NCBI RefSeq assembly: GCF_003333325.1 | Contig: NZ_QOLC01000080.1 | Location: forward strand, 16,156-80,155 | Length of the DNA: 64,000 nt | Direction: 5' to 3' | From: Candidatus Ulvibacter alkanivorans | GTDB taxonomy: Bacteria > Bacteroidota > Bacteroidia > Flavobacteriales > Flavobacteriaceae | Shown: positions 17,523 through 25,114 of the stretch, piece by piece | Numbering within the stretch: position 1 is the first letter of the stretch | Layout: each line of letters opens with the position of its first letter | Translations under genes and position numbers: made by a program | The notes under the pieces: model-generated | Databases searched by the model: none | Seen by the model: the letters and a program-made list of their open reading frames with translations, nothing else | Told to the model about the DNA's origin: nothing

Positions 17523-18308
17523 CTATAAATACTTGTCAACCCCATCCTCACAACGTGTTAATTGCTCATCGATCGCACGTTGTTGAATCGCATCGTTGGT
17601 GTTTAGATTGCTTTTTGAAGTAGTAGGATGCCAAATATGATAAACAATACCACTATAGCGTATTCGTTTTCCTGAAACTCCGGTGTTCATCATCCGGATA
17701 ATAAGCTCAGAATCTTCTCGTCCCCAACCTGTCATGGCTTCATTATAGCCATTTACCTTAATAAAATCATCGCGCCAAAATGAAACATTACAACCTCTTA
17801 ATTTGCGAGACAATTCATTCTTCGGTCTATATAACGCACTCAATAAAGGAAACCGCAGTGTCCGACTGCGTTTTTTAATTCCTTCGGAAAAAAAGGAAAA
17901 ATTGATATTCTTAGATTCAAACAACCGATCGATCGCTTCTTCTTTAATACTTACACGACTTCCGTACAAATAGGTTTTCTTTTGAGCCAACCGAGCGTGA
18001 TCTTTAATGAAGTCGGGATGAATAATACAATCCCCGTCGGTTTGAACAATATAATCGGCCGATGATCGTGCCACGGCCTTATTCAAAATCGCCGAACGTC
18101 TAAATCCGTCATCCTCATGCCAAACATGGATCACAGGAATAGAAGATTTCTCTTTAAAAGCGTTAATGAGGTCTGTGGTAGGCTGTGTAGAACCATCGTC
18201 TGCTATTAATAACTCATCGGGTAATTGCGATTGTGCCGCTACGCTTTTAAGCACCAATTCTAGGGCTTCCGGCCAATTATAGGTTGAAATAAGCAAGGCA
18301 GTTTTCAT
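17523..18308 (-). CDS. glycosyltransferase family 2 (galactosyl/GalNAc-type, with GW-x-x-ED motif)
   Basis: The 261-residue enzyme begins MKTALLISTYNWPEALELVL. It shows DDGS near residue 37, the metal-binding VQTDGDCIIHPDF near residue 90, and the late GWGREDSELIIRM near residue 195 that marks the chondroitin/galactosyltransferase-like C-terminal subdomain. In this family the second ED pair helps bind the acceptor. It is transcribed alone on the minus strand, with a near-consensus -7 box upstream. It closes the glycan block; the acceptor is not known. Confidence 0.87.
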   Translation of the reverse strand: MKTALLISTYNWPEALELVLKSVAAQSQLPDELLIADDGSTQPTTDLINAFKEKSSIPVIHVWHEDDGFRRSAILNKAVARSSADYIVQTDGDCIIHPDFIKDHARLAQKKTYLYGSRVSIKEEAIDRLFESKNINFSFFSEGIKKRSRTLRFPLLSALYRPKNELSRKLRGCNVSFWRDDFIKVNGYNEAMTGWGREDSELIIRMMNTGVSGKRIRYSGIVYHIWHPTTSKSNLNTNDAIQQRAIDEQLTRCEDGVDKYL

Positions 18309-18344
18309 AGCAGTTCGAGATAATTATTCGCGTAAAAATCGATG

Positions 18345-18352
18345 TAAAGGTA
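18345..18352 (-). promoter_or_regulatory. near-consensus -7 box of the GT2 gene
   Basis: The minus strand reads TACCTTTA, one base from TAnnTTTG, 36 bases before the ATG at 18308. Confidence 0.3.
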
Positions 18353-18430
18353 CTATTATTTCAATTGTTTTTTTAGCACAAGCGTATGGTGAAAGCTGTC
18401 TATTTACTATGTAGACACTTCGCTATTTAG

Positions 18431-18438
18431 TAAATTTG
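18431..18438 (+). promoter_or_regulatory. -7 box of the tsaC/sua5 gene
   Basis: TAAATTTG is an exact consensus match, 19 bases before the ATG at 18458. A GTCTA/TAGAC inverted repeat lies just upstream at 18398-18416. Confidence 0.5.
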
Positions 18439-18457
18439 CAGTTGGTAAAACGTATCT

Positions 18458-19018
18458 ATGCAAGAAGAAATCAATAACTGTTTAGCAGTTTTAAAACGTG
18501 GCGGACTTATTCTTTACCCAACCGATACCGTTTGGGGAATAGGCTGTGATGCCACGCATCCGGTGGCGATCGACAAGGTCTATGCCTTAAAACATCGGGT
18601 TGAAAGCAAGTCGCTTATTTGTCTTGTAAACGATTTTAAAATGCTGAATCAGTTTGTAGAGGAGGTGCCAGAAGTAGCCTACGACATACTCAAATATGCA
18701 GCAAAACCTACTACTATCATCTATGATGATCCTATACGAGTAGCCGAGAACCTGATCGCTCAAGACAATTCACTTGCGATACGCGTTACTAAAGATGACT
18801 TCTGCAAACAGCTAATACGAAAATTTAGAAGACCCATAGTATCTACTTCGGCGAATATAAGCGGTACAAAGACCCCGACAAGCTTTAAAGAAATAGCGCC
18901 CGAGATTTTGGAAGGCGTTGACTATGTCGTAAATTTGCATCGGACAAAAAAATCCGGAAAACCATCTGCCATAATCAAGTTAAAAAATGACGGATCGGTT
19001 CGGGTTATTCGAGAATAA
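18458..19018 (+). CDS. L-threonylcarbamoyladenylate synthase (TsaC/Sua5/YrdC family)
   Basis: The enzyme makes threonylcarbamoyl-AMP from threonine, bicarbonate and ATP for the t6A37 modification of ANN-decoding tRNAs. The 186-residue protein is the short YrdC/TsaC form without the Sua5 C-terminal domain. Motifs: GGLILYPTDTVWGIGCDA near residue 14, VYALKHRVESKS near residue 41 (the KxR active site has the form K-H-R) and VSTSANISGTKTP near residue 128. A YciO-type paralogue is a lesser alternative. It is 3 bases before the CCA-adding enzyme, so two tRNA genes are co-transcribed. Confidence 0.93.
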   Translation: MQEEINNCLAVLKRGGLILYPTDTVWGIGCDATHPVAIDKVYALKHRVESKSLICLVNDFKMLNQFVEEVPEVAYDILKYAAKPTTIIYDDPIRVAENLIAQDNSLAIRVTKDDFCKQLIRKFRRPIVSTSANISGTKTPTSFKEIAPEILEGVDYVVNLHRTKKSGKPSAIIKLKNDGSVRVIRE

Positions 19019-19021
19019 CAC

Positions 19022-20440
19022 ATGCCTACATACGCAACTGCCCTACAACACCCGATCTTCAATACCCTTTCGCAAGCTGCCGCAAATTTGGGTTTAGAAA
19101 GTTATGTAATTGGAGGTTTTGTAAGAGATTATATTCTAAAACGCGGCGAAGCCAAGGATATCGATATCGTCGCTGTGGGAAGTGGAATCGCGTTGGCAAA
19201 AGAAGTTTCGCGTTTGCTTCCTGGAAATCCGAAAGTTTCGGTCTTTAAAAATTACGGTACGGCGATGTTAAGAGCGGCCGGGATGGAACTCGAATTTGTA
19301 GGCGCACGCAAAGAATCGTACCAACAAGATAGCAGAAACCCGGCAGTTGAAGATGGTAGCCTGGAGGACGATCAAAACCGACGAGATTTTACCATCAATG
19401 CGCTAGCTTTAAGCTTGAATAAGGATGACTTCGGAAAGCTCTTAGACCCGTTCAACGGTATAACTGACCTCGAACAACGAGTAATTAGAACTCCGCTGGA
19501 TCCTTCGATCACTTTTAGCGACGATCCCTTGCGGATGCTTCGCGCCATCCGATTTGCGACCCAATTAAATTTTAACATCGCTCCCGAAGCGCTACAAGCC
19601 ATTACCAATAAGGCCAATCGTATCGAGATCATTTCCGAAGAACGCATCGTAGATGAAATTCACAAGATACTAATGGCTCCAACCCCGTCGAAAGGGTTTG
19701 CTTTACTACACAAGACAGGTCTTCTCCCTTACATTTTTCCAGAGTTGGTCGCACTGCAAGGCATCGATGAAAAAGAGGGACAACGACACAAAGATAACTT
19801 TTGGCATACCTTAGAAGTGGTCGATAATATTGCAAAAACTACAGACAATCTTTGGCTGCGATGGGCCGCTTTATTACACGATATTGGCAAAGCACCTACC
19901 AAGAAATTCGACAAGAAGGTTGGATGGACATTCCATGGACATGAATTTGTGGGCTCCAAGATGGTCTACAAGCTTTTTAAACGTCTCAAAATGCCTTTGA
20001 ACGATAAGATGAAGTTTGTTCAAAAAATGGTGCTTATGAGTTCGCGTCCAATCGTACTCGCAAGCGATGTGACCGATAGTGCTGTGCGCAGACTCATTTT
20101 TGATGCCGGTGACCACGTAGAAGACCTAATGACACTTTGCGAAGCGGATATCACGACAAAGAATCCGAAGAAATTTAAAAAATATCATAACAACTTTCAA
20201 CGTGTACGTGAAAAGATCGTTGAAGTTGAAGAACGGGATCATGTTCGGAATTTCCAACCTCCTGTAAGTGGTGAGGAGATCATGCAAACCTTTAATTTAA
20301 AACCTTCCAAAGAAATTGGTATGATAAAAGACGCCATAAAGGAAGCGATCTTAGAAGGTGAAATCCCTAATGAATATCAGGCCGCCAAAGAATACATGCT
20401 GAAAAAGGGAGCCGAACTCAACCTAACACCCGTGGATTAA
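19022..20440 (+). CDS. CCA tRNA nucleotidyltransferase / poly(A) polymerase family with HD domain
   Basis: The protein adds or repairs the 3' CCA end of tRNAs using CTP and ATP. The 472-residue class II nucleotidyltransferase has VIGGFVRDYIL near residue 28, the metal site KDIDIVAVG near residue 45, the RRDFTINALAL motif near residue 119 and the RMLRAIRFA block near residue 170. A C-terminal HD domain (LLHDIGK near residue 287) would have metal-dependent phosphohydrolase activity. The next gene's ATG overlaps its stop (TAATG). Confidence 0.94.
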   Translation: MPTYATALQHPIFNTLSQAAANLGLESYVIGGFVRDYILKRGEAKDIDIVAVGSGIALAKEVSRLLPGNPKVSVFKNYGTAMLRAAGMELEFVGARKESYQQDSRNPAVEDGSLEDDQNRRDFTINALALSLNKDDFGKLLDPFNGITDLEQRVIRTPLDPSITFSDDPLRMLRAIRFATQLNFNIAPEALQAITNKANRIEIISEERIVDEIHKILMAPTPSKGFALLHKTGLLPYIFPELVALQGIDEKEGQRHKDNFWHTLEVVDNIAKTTDNLWLRWAALLHDIGKAPTKKFDKKVGWTFHGHEFVGSKMVYKLFKRLKMPLNDKMKFVQKMVLMSSRPIVLASDVTDSAVRRLIFDAGDHVEDLMTLCEADITTKNPKKFKKYHNNFQRVREKIVEVEERDHVRNFQPPVSGEEIMQTFNLKPSKEIGMIKDAIKEAILEGEIPNEYQAAKEYMLKKGAELNLTPVD

Positions 20441-21474
20441 TGTATAGAAAGTGGGTTAAAATATCGCTCATTCTGGTGTATTTGGTCATTGTAGCCGGTG
20501 CCATGGTACGTATGACAGGCTCGGGCATGGGATGTCCCGATTGGCCAAAATGTTTTGGGTACTACATCCCTCCTACCGATGCGCAGGAACTAACATGGCA
20601 ACCCAATAGAGCCTATAAGAAAGGACAAGTAATTATCAAAAATGAGACCTTACAAGTAGCAGCTCAAGATTTTAGAACCGGTGAGGCTTACAATGCTGTA
20701 AATTGGAATGCCTATACGAAACACGATTATGCCATATTTAATGTTTGGCACACTTGGATAGAATACATTAACCGTCTAATGGGCGCCCTATCTGGAATTG
20801 CTATATTGGTCATGGCGATCCTATCGATCTGGAAATGGAAAAAGCGAAAGCAAATTACGTTGCTATCGTGGTTAGCTGTATTCTTACTAGGCTTTCAAGC
20901 TTGGCTAGGCGCCACGGTAGTATATTCAGAATTGGCCCCTGTAAAAATTACTATTCACATGGTCATGGCACTGGTGATCGTAGCTTTGTTGCTTTACTTA
21001 CTGTATATTTCTCGCGAACACAAACGCACCTTTTCCATCGCAAAGAGCTATGTTAATTTATTGATCTTTTCTCTCATCTTGACTCTTGTTCAAGTGGTCT
21101 TAGGCACTCAAGTAAGACAGTTTGTGGATGAACAGATCGATTTGGTGGGGTATGAAGCCAAAGCGATGTGGTTGGACGATCCAACAGTCACTTTTTACAT
21201 CCACCGTTCTTTTTCCGTCTTGGTCTTTGTAGTGAATGCAGCTCTGTGGTACTTCAATAAAAAACACCGTTATGGGCTGCACAAGATAAATTGGGTGTTT
21301 TTATTGGTAATGCTTGAAGCGGCTACCGGTATTGCCATGTATTATTTTGATTTTCCGGTATTGTCGCAACCCCTTCATTTGATCTTTGCATCGCTGCTCT
21401 TTGGCGTACAATTCTATGTAGTGATGGAAGCTTGGAAAAAGCATCGACCCGACTTTATTGCACGGCAGATCTAA
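20440..21474 (+). CDS. ctaA: heme A synthase, COX15/CtaA family
   Basis: This inner-membrane enzyme converts heme O to heme A for aa3-type cytochrome oxidases. The 344-residue protein has about eight transmembrane helices. It shows the N-terminal GAMVRMTGSGMGCPDWPKC block near residue 21, with the periplasmic Cys pair, and conserved His in NVWHTWIEYINR near residue 102, KITIHMVMAL near residue 170, FYIHRSF near residue 250 and LHLIFA near residue 317. An extra hydrophilic loop follows the Cys pair (residues 50-95). It overlaps the CCA enzyme's stop by one base, so expression is probably coupled. Confidence 0.93.
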   Translation: MYRKWVKISLILVYLVIVAGAMVRMTGSGMGCPDWPKCFGYYIPPTDAQELTWQPNRAYKKGQVIIKNETLQVAAQDFRTGEAYNAVNWNAYTKHDYAIFNVWHTWIEYINRLMGALSGIAILVMAILSIWKWKKRKQITLLSWLAVFLLGFQAWLGATVVYSELAPVKITIHMVMALVIVALLLYLLYISREHKRTFSIAKSYVNLLIFSLILTLVQVVLGTQVRQFVDEQIDLVGYEAKAMWLDDPTVTFYIHRSFSVLVFVVNAALWYFNKKHRYGLHKINWVFLLVMLEAATGIAMYYFDFPVLSQPLHLIFASLLFGVQFYVVMEAWKKHRPDFIARQI

Positions 21475-21531
21475 AGCGACAACTTTTACAGAACGCTTCC
21501 CAAAATTACATTAGAACGAAGATTATATTTG

Positions 21532-21539
21532 TAACTTTG
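21532..21539 (+). promoter_or_regulatory. -7 box upstream of the pRiA4b ORF-3-like gene
   Basis: TAACTTTG is an exact match 19 bases before the ATG; TTA lies 18 bases upstream in the place of the -33 TTG. Confidence 0.5.
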
Positions 21540-21558
21540 CAGTCGAAAAATTTAGTAT

Positions 21559-22077
21559 ATGATTTATCGTTTTAGAGTTATACTCGACACCCATGAAGAT
21601 GTCTTTCGTGACATAGAAATTGATGCATCCATGACCATGGAGGATTTTCACAATGCCATAACACAGGCCTTCGGGTTTGCGGGTCAGGAAATGGCTTCTT
21701 TTTATGTGAGCAACGAAGCTTGGGAACAAGGAGAAGAGATCGCATTGTTCGATATGAGTGAAGACGAATCGCAAGTACGTGTCATGAATGAAACGATCTT
21801 GGAAGATACCGTTTGGGAACAACAAACGCGACTTATCTACATCTATGATTTCCTAAATATGTGGACCTTCTTGGTAGAACTTGCAGAGATAACAGAACCT
21901 GAAGACGGTCGAATTTATCCGAACTTAATGTTTGCGCATGGACAGATTCCCGATGAAGCGCCGGAAAAAGATTTTATTATAGAAAGCGAGGAAGGTGCCG
22001 AAGAACTTGAAGATGAAGACTATGACCTAGATGCAGAAGATTACGACAATCTCGATTTTGATGAAAATTGGAATTAA
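21559..22077 (+). CDS. plasmid pRiA4b ORF-3 family protein with acidic C-terminal tail
   Basis: The 172-residue protein has the PRiA4_ORF3 fold, seen in IYRFRVILDTHEDVFRDIEI at the start, the TMEDFHNAITQAFGF helix near residue 30 and the YIYDFLNMWTFLVEL block near residue 94. The last 30 residues are almost all Asp and Glu. The family name comes from a plasmid and an IS1096 passenger gene, but no transposase or repeats surround it here, so it is treated as a chromosomal gene of unknown function. It has its own promoter and precedes the nucleoid-associated protein by 68 bases. Confidence 0.85.
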   Translation: MIYRFRVILDTHEDVFRDIEIDASMTMEDFHNAITQAFGFAGQEMASFYVSNEAWEQGEEIALFDMSEDESQVRVMNETILEDTVWEQQTRLIYIYDFLNMWTFLVELAEITEPEDGRIYPNLMFAHGQIPDEAPEKDFIIESEEGAEELEDEDYDLDAEDYDNLDFDENWN

Positions 22078-22145
22078 CGATTGAAGCCCTATTCTCGTTA
22101 CTGAAAATTTGAATACGCTAATAACTTTCAACACCTAATTGATCA

Positions 22146-23204
22146 ATGCTCAACCTATATTCAACCCATATTGCCTCCTTATCAATTCATAGAATAGGAA
22201 ATAAAAGTAGAAATGAATCCATGCTACTTTCAGAACAACCCTATAAATTAGATGATGAGTTAACCCCTTTATTAAAAGAATTCTTTCTGAAACCATTTCG
22301 GGATAAGGAAGAGAACTACTACCAATTTGAGCACGAAGCCGATCTAGAGTTTCATGAGTTGTACACCATCGCTTCTGAAATATTTGCGAATCCGGAAAGC
22401 ATACACCAACAATCAAAAAAGATCACCCAACACCTTTTTGAACAATCGATGCACCCACATATAAAAAGTGGTGAGGTGTATGTAGCTTATTTGGAAGGGC
22501 TGCAAATAGACAATGAAAAAGTGGATGCGATTGGAATCTTCAAGTCGGAGTTAAAACAAGATTTTCTACAGTTTTCAGAAAAAGAAAATCAGCTGGAAGC
22601 CTTTTTACAACAGGGGGTAAATTTGAACAAACTTGATAAAGGCTGTCTAATCTTTAATGTAAAAAAAGAAGAAGGCTATAAGATCTTGTCGGTAGACAGC
22701 AATCGATACGATGCGCGATACTGGCTCGAAAGTTTCTTAGGCGTTGACCCTTGTGAAGACGACAACTTTAAGACCAAGAAATATTTGAAGTTTTGTCAAG
22801 ATTTCGCCAAAGATGTCGTATTACCTGCCGAAGACAAACAGCAAGAAGTGCTTTTTATGAACAGAGCAGTCAACCATTTTGCAAAGAATGACACCTTTGA
22901 AGAATCTTCATTCATGAACGAAGTGATCGATAATCCCGATCTTATTCCTGAGTTCCAGCACTACAAGTCTGAGCGCGCTCCCAAGTACAGCATTGAAGAT
23001 CTAACGACCTTCCCTATCGCTAATACGGCAGTTTCCGCAGCAAGAAAGAAAATAAAGAACGTGATTAATCTGGACACCAATATTCAGATAAAAATGGATT
23101 TTATTAATCCCGAAAGTGCAGAACGTTTTGTGGAAAAAGGATGGGATGAAGAAAAACAGATGTACTATTATCTGGTGTATTTCAATAAAGAGCAAAAATC
23201 ATAG
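22146..23204 (+). CDS. nucleoid-associated protein (NdpA/YejK family)
   Basis: The 352-residue cytoplasmic protein aligns by eye with the 37-kDa nucleoid-associated family: an N-terminal HIASLSIHRIGNKSRNE block, then GEVYVAYLEGLQIDNEKVDAIGIFKSE-like strands near residue 100 that are characteristic, and a C-terminal RYDARYWLESFLGV block near residue 182. Family members are recovered with the nucleoid, but their biochemical role is not defined. No membrane segment is present. A near-consensus box TAACTTTC lies upstream at 22122-22129. Confidence 0.85.
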   Translation: MLNLYSTHIASLSIHRIGNKSRNESMLLSEQPYKLDDELTPLLKEFFLKPFRDKEENYYQFEHEADLEFHELYTIASEIFANPESIHQQSKKITQHLFEQSMHPHIKSGEVYVAYLEGLQIDNEKVDAIGIFKSELKQDFLQFSEKENQLEAFLQQGVNLNKLDKGCLIFNVKKEEGYKILSVDSNRYDARYWLESFLGVDPCEDDNFKTKKYLKFCQDFAKDVVLPAEDKQQEVLFMNRAVNHFAKNDTFEESSFMNEVIDNPDLIPEFQHYKSERAPKYSIEDLTTFPIANTAVSAARKKIKNVINLDTNIQIKMDFINPESAERFVEKGWDEEKQMYYYLVYFNKEQKS

Positions 23205-23309
23205 AACGTACCCACTGCTGGTTGTGCACCGAGCATTTTAAAAATTGAAAATGTAACAATTTCCGGGCTCGTTCGTCATACTAGAAACTAATTACCAAAA
23301 CCACAGTAC

Positions 23310-24206
23310 GTGCAACCTATACTTACTATCAACAATCTTACCAAGCGATTTGGTTCGCTCACGGCGGTCGATGACCTGTCGTTTACCATCGAAAAAGGAA
23401 ATGTATACGGGATCTTAGGTCCAAATGGAAGTGGAAAATCTACTACTTTGGGTATCGTTCTCAATGTAGTGAACAAGACCTCGGGCAATTTCCACTGGTT
23501 CGATGGAAGTGACTCTACCCATAATGCATTAAAAAAGGTAGGCGCCATTATTGAGCGCCCAAACTTTTATCCATATATGACCGCCGTTCAAAACCTGAAC
23601 TTGGTGTGTAAGATCAAAGAAGTTTCTCCCGATAAAATAGAAGAGAAGCTAGAATTGGTAGGACTTAGCGAACGAAAGGATAGTAAATTTAGCGCCTATT
23701 CGCTCGGTATGAAACAACGATTAGCGATCGCCTCTGCCCTGCTCAACGACCCGGAGATCCTGATCTTAGATGAACCTACCAACGGTTTAGACCCACAAGG
23801 AATTCATCAAATACGAGAGATTATAAAGAAGATCGCATCGCAAGGCACGACCATATTACTTGCTTCTCACCTTTTGGATGAAGTGGAAAAGGTGTGTAGC
23901 CATGTTGTAATTCTTCGGAAAGGAGTAAGTTTATATAGTGGCAGTGTAGATGCCATGAATGCAAGTCATGGATTTTTCACCTTACAGAGCAAGGATATCG
24001 ATCTATTGCAAAGCACCTTAGAAAATCATCCATCGTTTGGAGTGCTAAAGCGAGAAGGAGCGTCGATCGTTGCGTACTTACAAGAGCCTATGGATGCCAC
24101 CGAATTGAACAAACTGCTTTTCGATAAGGGTATTACACTGTCCCATCTGGTAAAACGCAAAGAGAGTCTTGAAGAACAATTCCTTGAACTTACCAAAAAC
24201 AACTAA
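23310..24206 (+). CDS. ABC transporter ATP-binding protein
   Basis: The 298-residue ATPase has Walker A GPNGSGKST near residue 36, the signature YSLGMKQRLAIA near residue 130, Walker B ILILDEPTNGLD near residue 151 and the switch His in LLASHLLDE near residue 185. A C-terminal regulatory region follows. The GTG at 23310 is used because homologues begin M-x-P-I-L-x-x-x-N-L-T-K-R-F. The permease gene follows after 2 bases, so the pair forms an ABC-2 type exporter; the substrate is unknown. Nearby T9SS genes make a gliding or export role possible, but it is not GldA/GldF by recognisable sequence. Confidence 0.92.
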   Translation: MQPILTINNLTKRFGSLTAVDDLSFTIEKGNVYGILGPNGSGKSTTLGIVLNVVNKTSGNFHWFDGSDSTHNALKKVGAIIERPNFYPYMTAVQNLNLVCKIKEVSPDKIEEKLELVGLSERKDSKFSAYSLGMKQRLAIASALLNDPEILILDEPTNGLDPQGIHQIREIIKKIASQGTTILLASHLLDEVEKVCSHVVILRKGVSLYSGSVDAMNASHGFFTLQSKDIDLLQSTLENHPSFGVLKREGASIVAYLQEPMDATELNKLLFDKGITLSHLVKRKESLEEQFLELTKNN

Positions 24207-24208
24207 CC

Positions 24209-25051
24209 ATGCTTCGATTACTTTCTATAGAATTTCAAAAATTACGATATAGTCGTTCTGCAAAAGTGCTAACGATCACCTATTTTGTATTAATAAGCTT
24301 TATTGCATTAATTGCTTCCTATAAGTTTGAATTTGGTAATGTAAACTTCCGAATTGCCGAACAAGGCATCTTTAATTTCCCTTTTATTTGGCACTTTAAT
24401 TCGTGGGTCGCAGCTTGGCTTAAGATCTTCTTAGCTATTGTCATTGTTTCCATGGTCTCTAACGAATACAGCTATAAGACCCTCAAGCAAAATTTGATCG
24501 ACGGCCTCAGCAAAAAGGAGTTCCTCGCTTCCAAGGTATTAACCGTATTACTGTTTTCGGTGTTATCTACCGTATTCCTCTTTATCGTATCGATGATCTT
24601 AGGGTTGGTATTCTCAGATTATACTGAGATCGGGATCATTTTTAGCGACATGGAATACCTATTGGCGTATTTTATTAAACTAATAGGATTCTTTAGTTTC
24701 TGTTTGTTCTTAGGGGTATGGGTAAAACGTTCGGCATTTGCCTTAGGTTTCTTGGCGTTATGGCAGATCATCGAAGGACTAATTTCCCTCTTCTTCAGTT
24801 TTATAAATTATAAGACCGACGTAAACCTTAACGATTCGGTTTTCCAATTCTTGCCGTTGGCATCTATGAGTAATCTGGTAAAAGAACCCATCACTCGATT
24901 GGGTGCGATCAAGTCGGTAGCCAATCAAATTGGCGGTGAGAATTTTGTCAAGGATTATGGGGTACATTGGTATCAAATAGCCATAGTGCTTTTCTGGACC
25001 TTGCTCTTTATCTATGGTGCCTATCGCATCCTGAAAAAACGCGATCTTTAA
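24209..25051 (+). CDS. ABC-2 type transporter permease
   Basis: The 280-residue inner-membrane protein has about six hydrophobic segments (residues 18-36, 68-88, 108-134, 150-172, 178-202, 255-273) and the LKQNLIDGLSKKEFL coupling-helix region near residue 92. This is the usual permease layout of two-gene ABC-2 exporters. It starts 2 bases after the ATPase gene and has no binding-protein partner, fitting an exporter. A short paired region at 25077-25097 separates it from the next gene. Confidence 0.88.
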   Translation: MLRLLSIEFQKLRYSRSAKVLTITYFVLISFIALIASYKFEFGNVNFRIAEQGIFNFPFIWHFNSWVAAWLKIFLAIVIVSMVSNEYSYKTLKQNLIDGLSKKEFLASKVLTVLLFSVLSTVFLFIVSMILGLVFSDYTEIGIIFSDMEYLLAYFIKLIGFFSFCLFLGVWVKRSAFALGFLALWQIIEGLISLFFSFINYKTDVNLNDSVFQFLPLASMSNLVKEPITRLGAIKSVANQIGGENFVKDYGVHWYQIAIVLFWTLLFIYGAYRILKKRDL

Positions 25052-25076
25052 AACAATTTTCATCTCAGCGCTTCCA

Positions 25077-25097
25077 CTAAATATTGCGTATATTTAG
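25077..25097. promoter_or_regulatory. inverted repeat overlapping a -7-like box before the first T9SS gene
   Basis: CTAAATA (25077-25083) and TATTTAG (25091-25097) form a perfect inverted repeat. The right arm overlaps TATATTTA (25089-25096), one base from TAnnTTTG. The ATG follows at 25115. Confidence 0.35.
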
Positions 25098-25114
25098 GGT
25101 TGAATCATATTGCG

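Noticed and set aside
21559..22077. Mobile element cargo (pRiA4b ORF-3 / IS1096 passenger family)
   Set aside because: No transposase, terminal repeats or target duplications surround the gene; the family is widespread on chromosomes.
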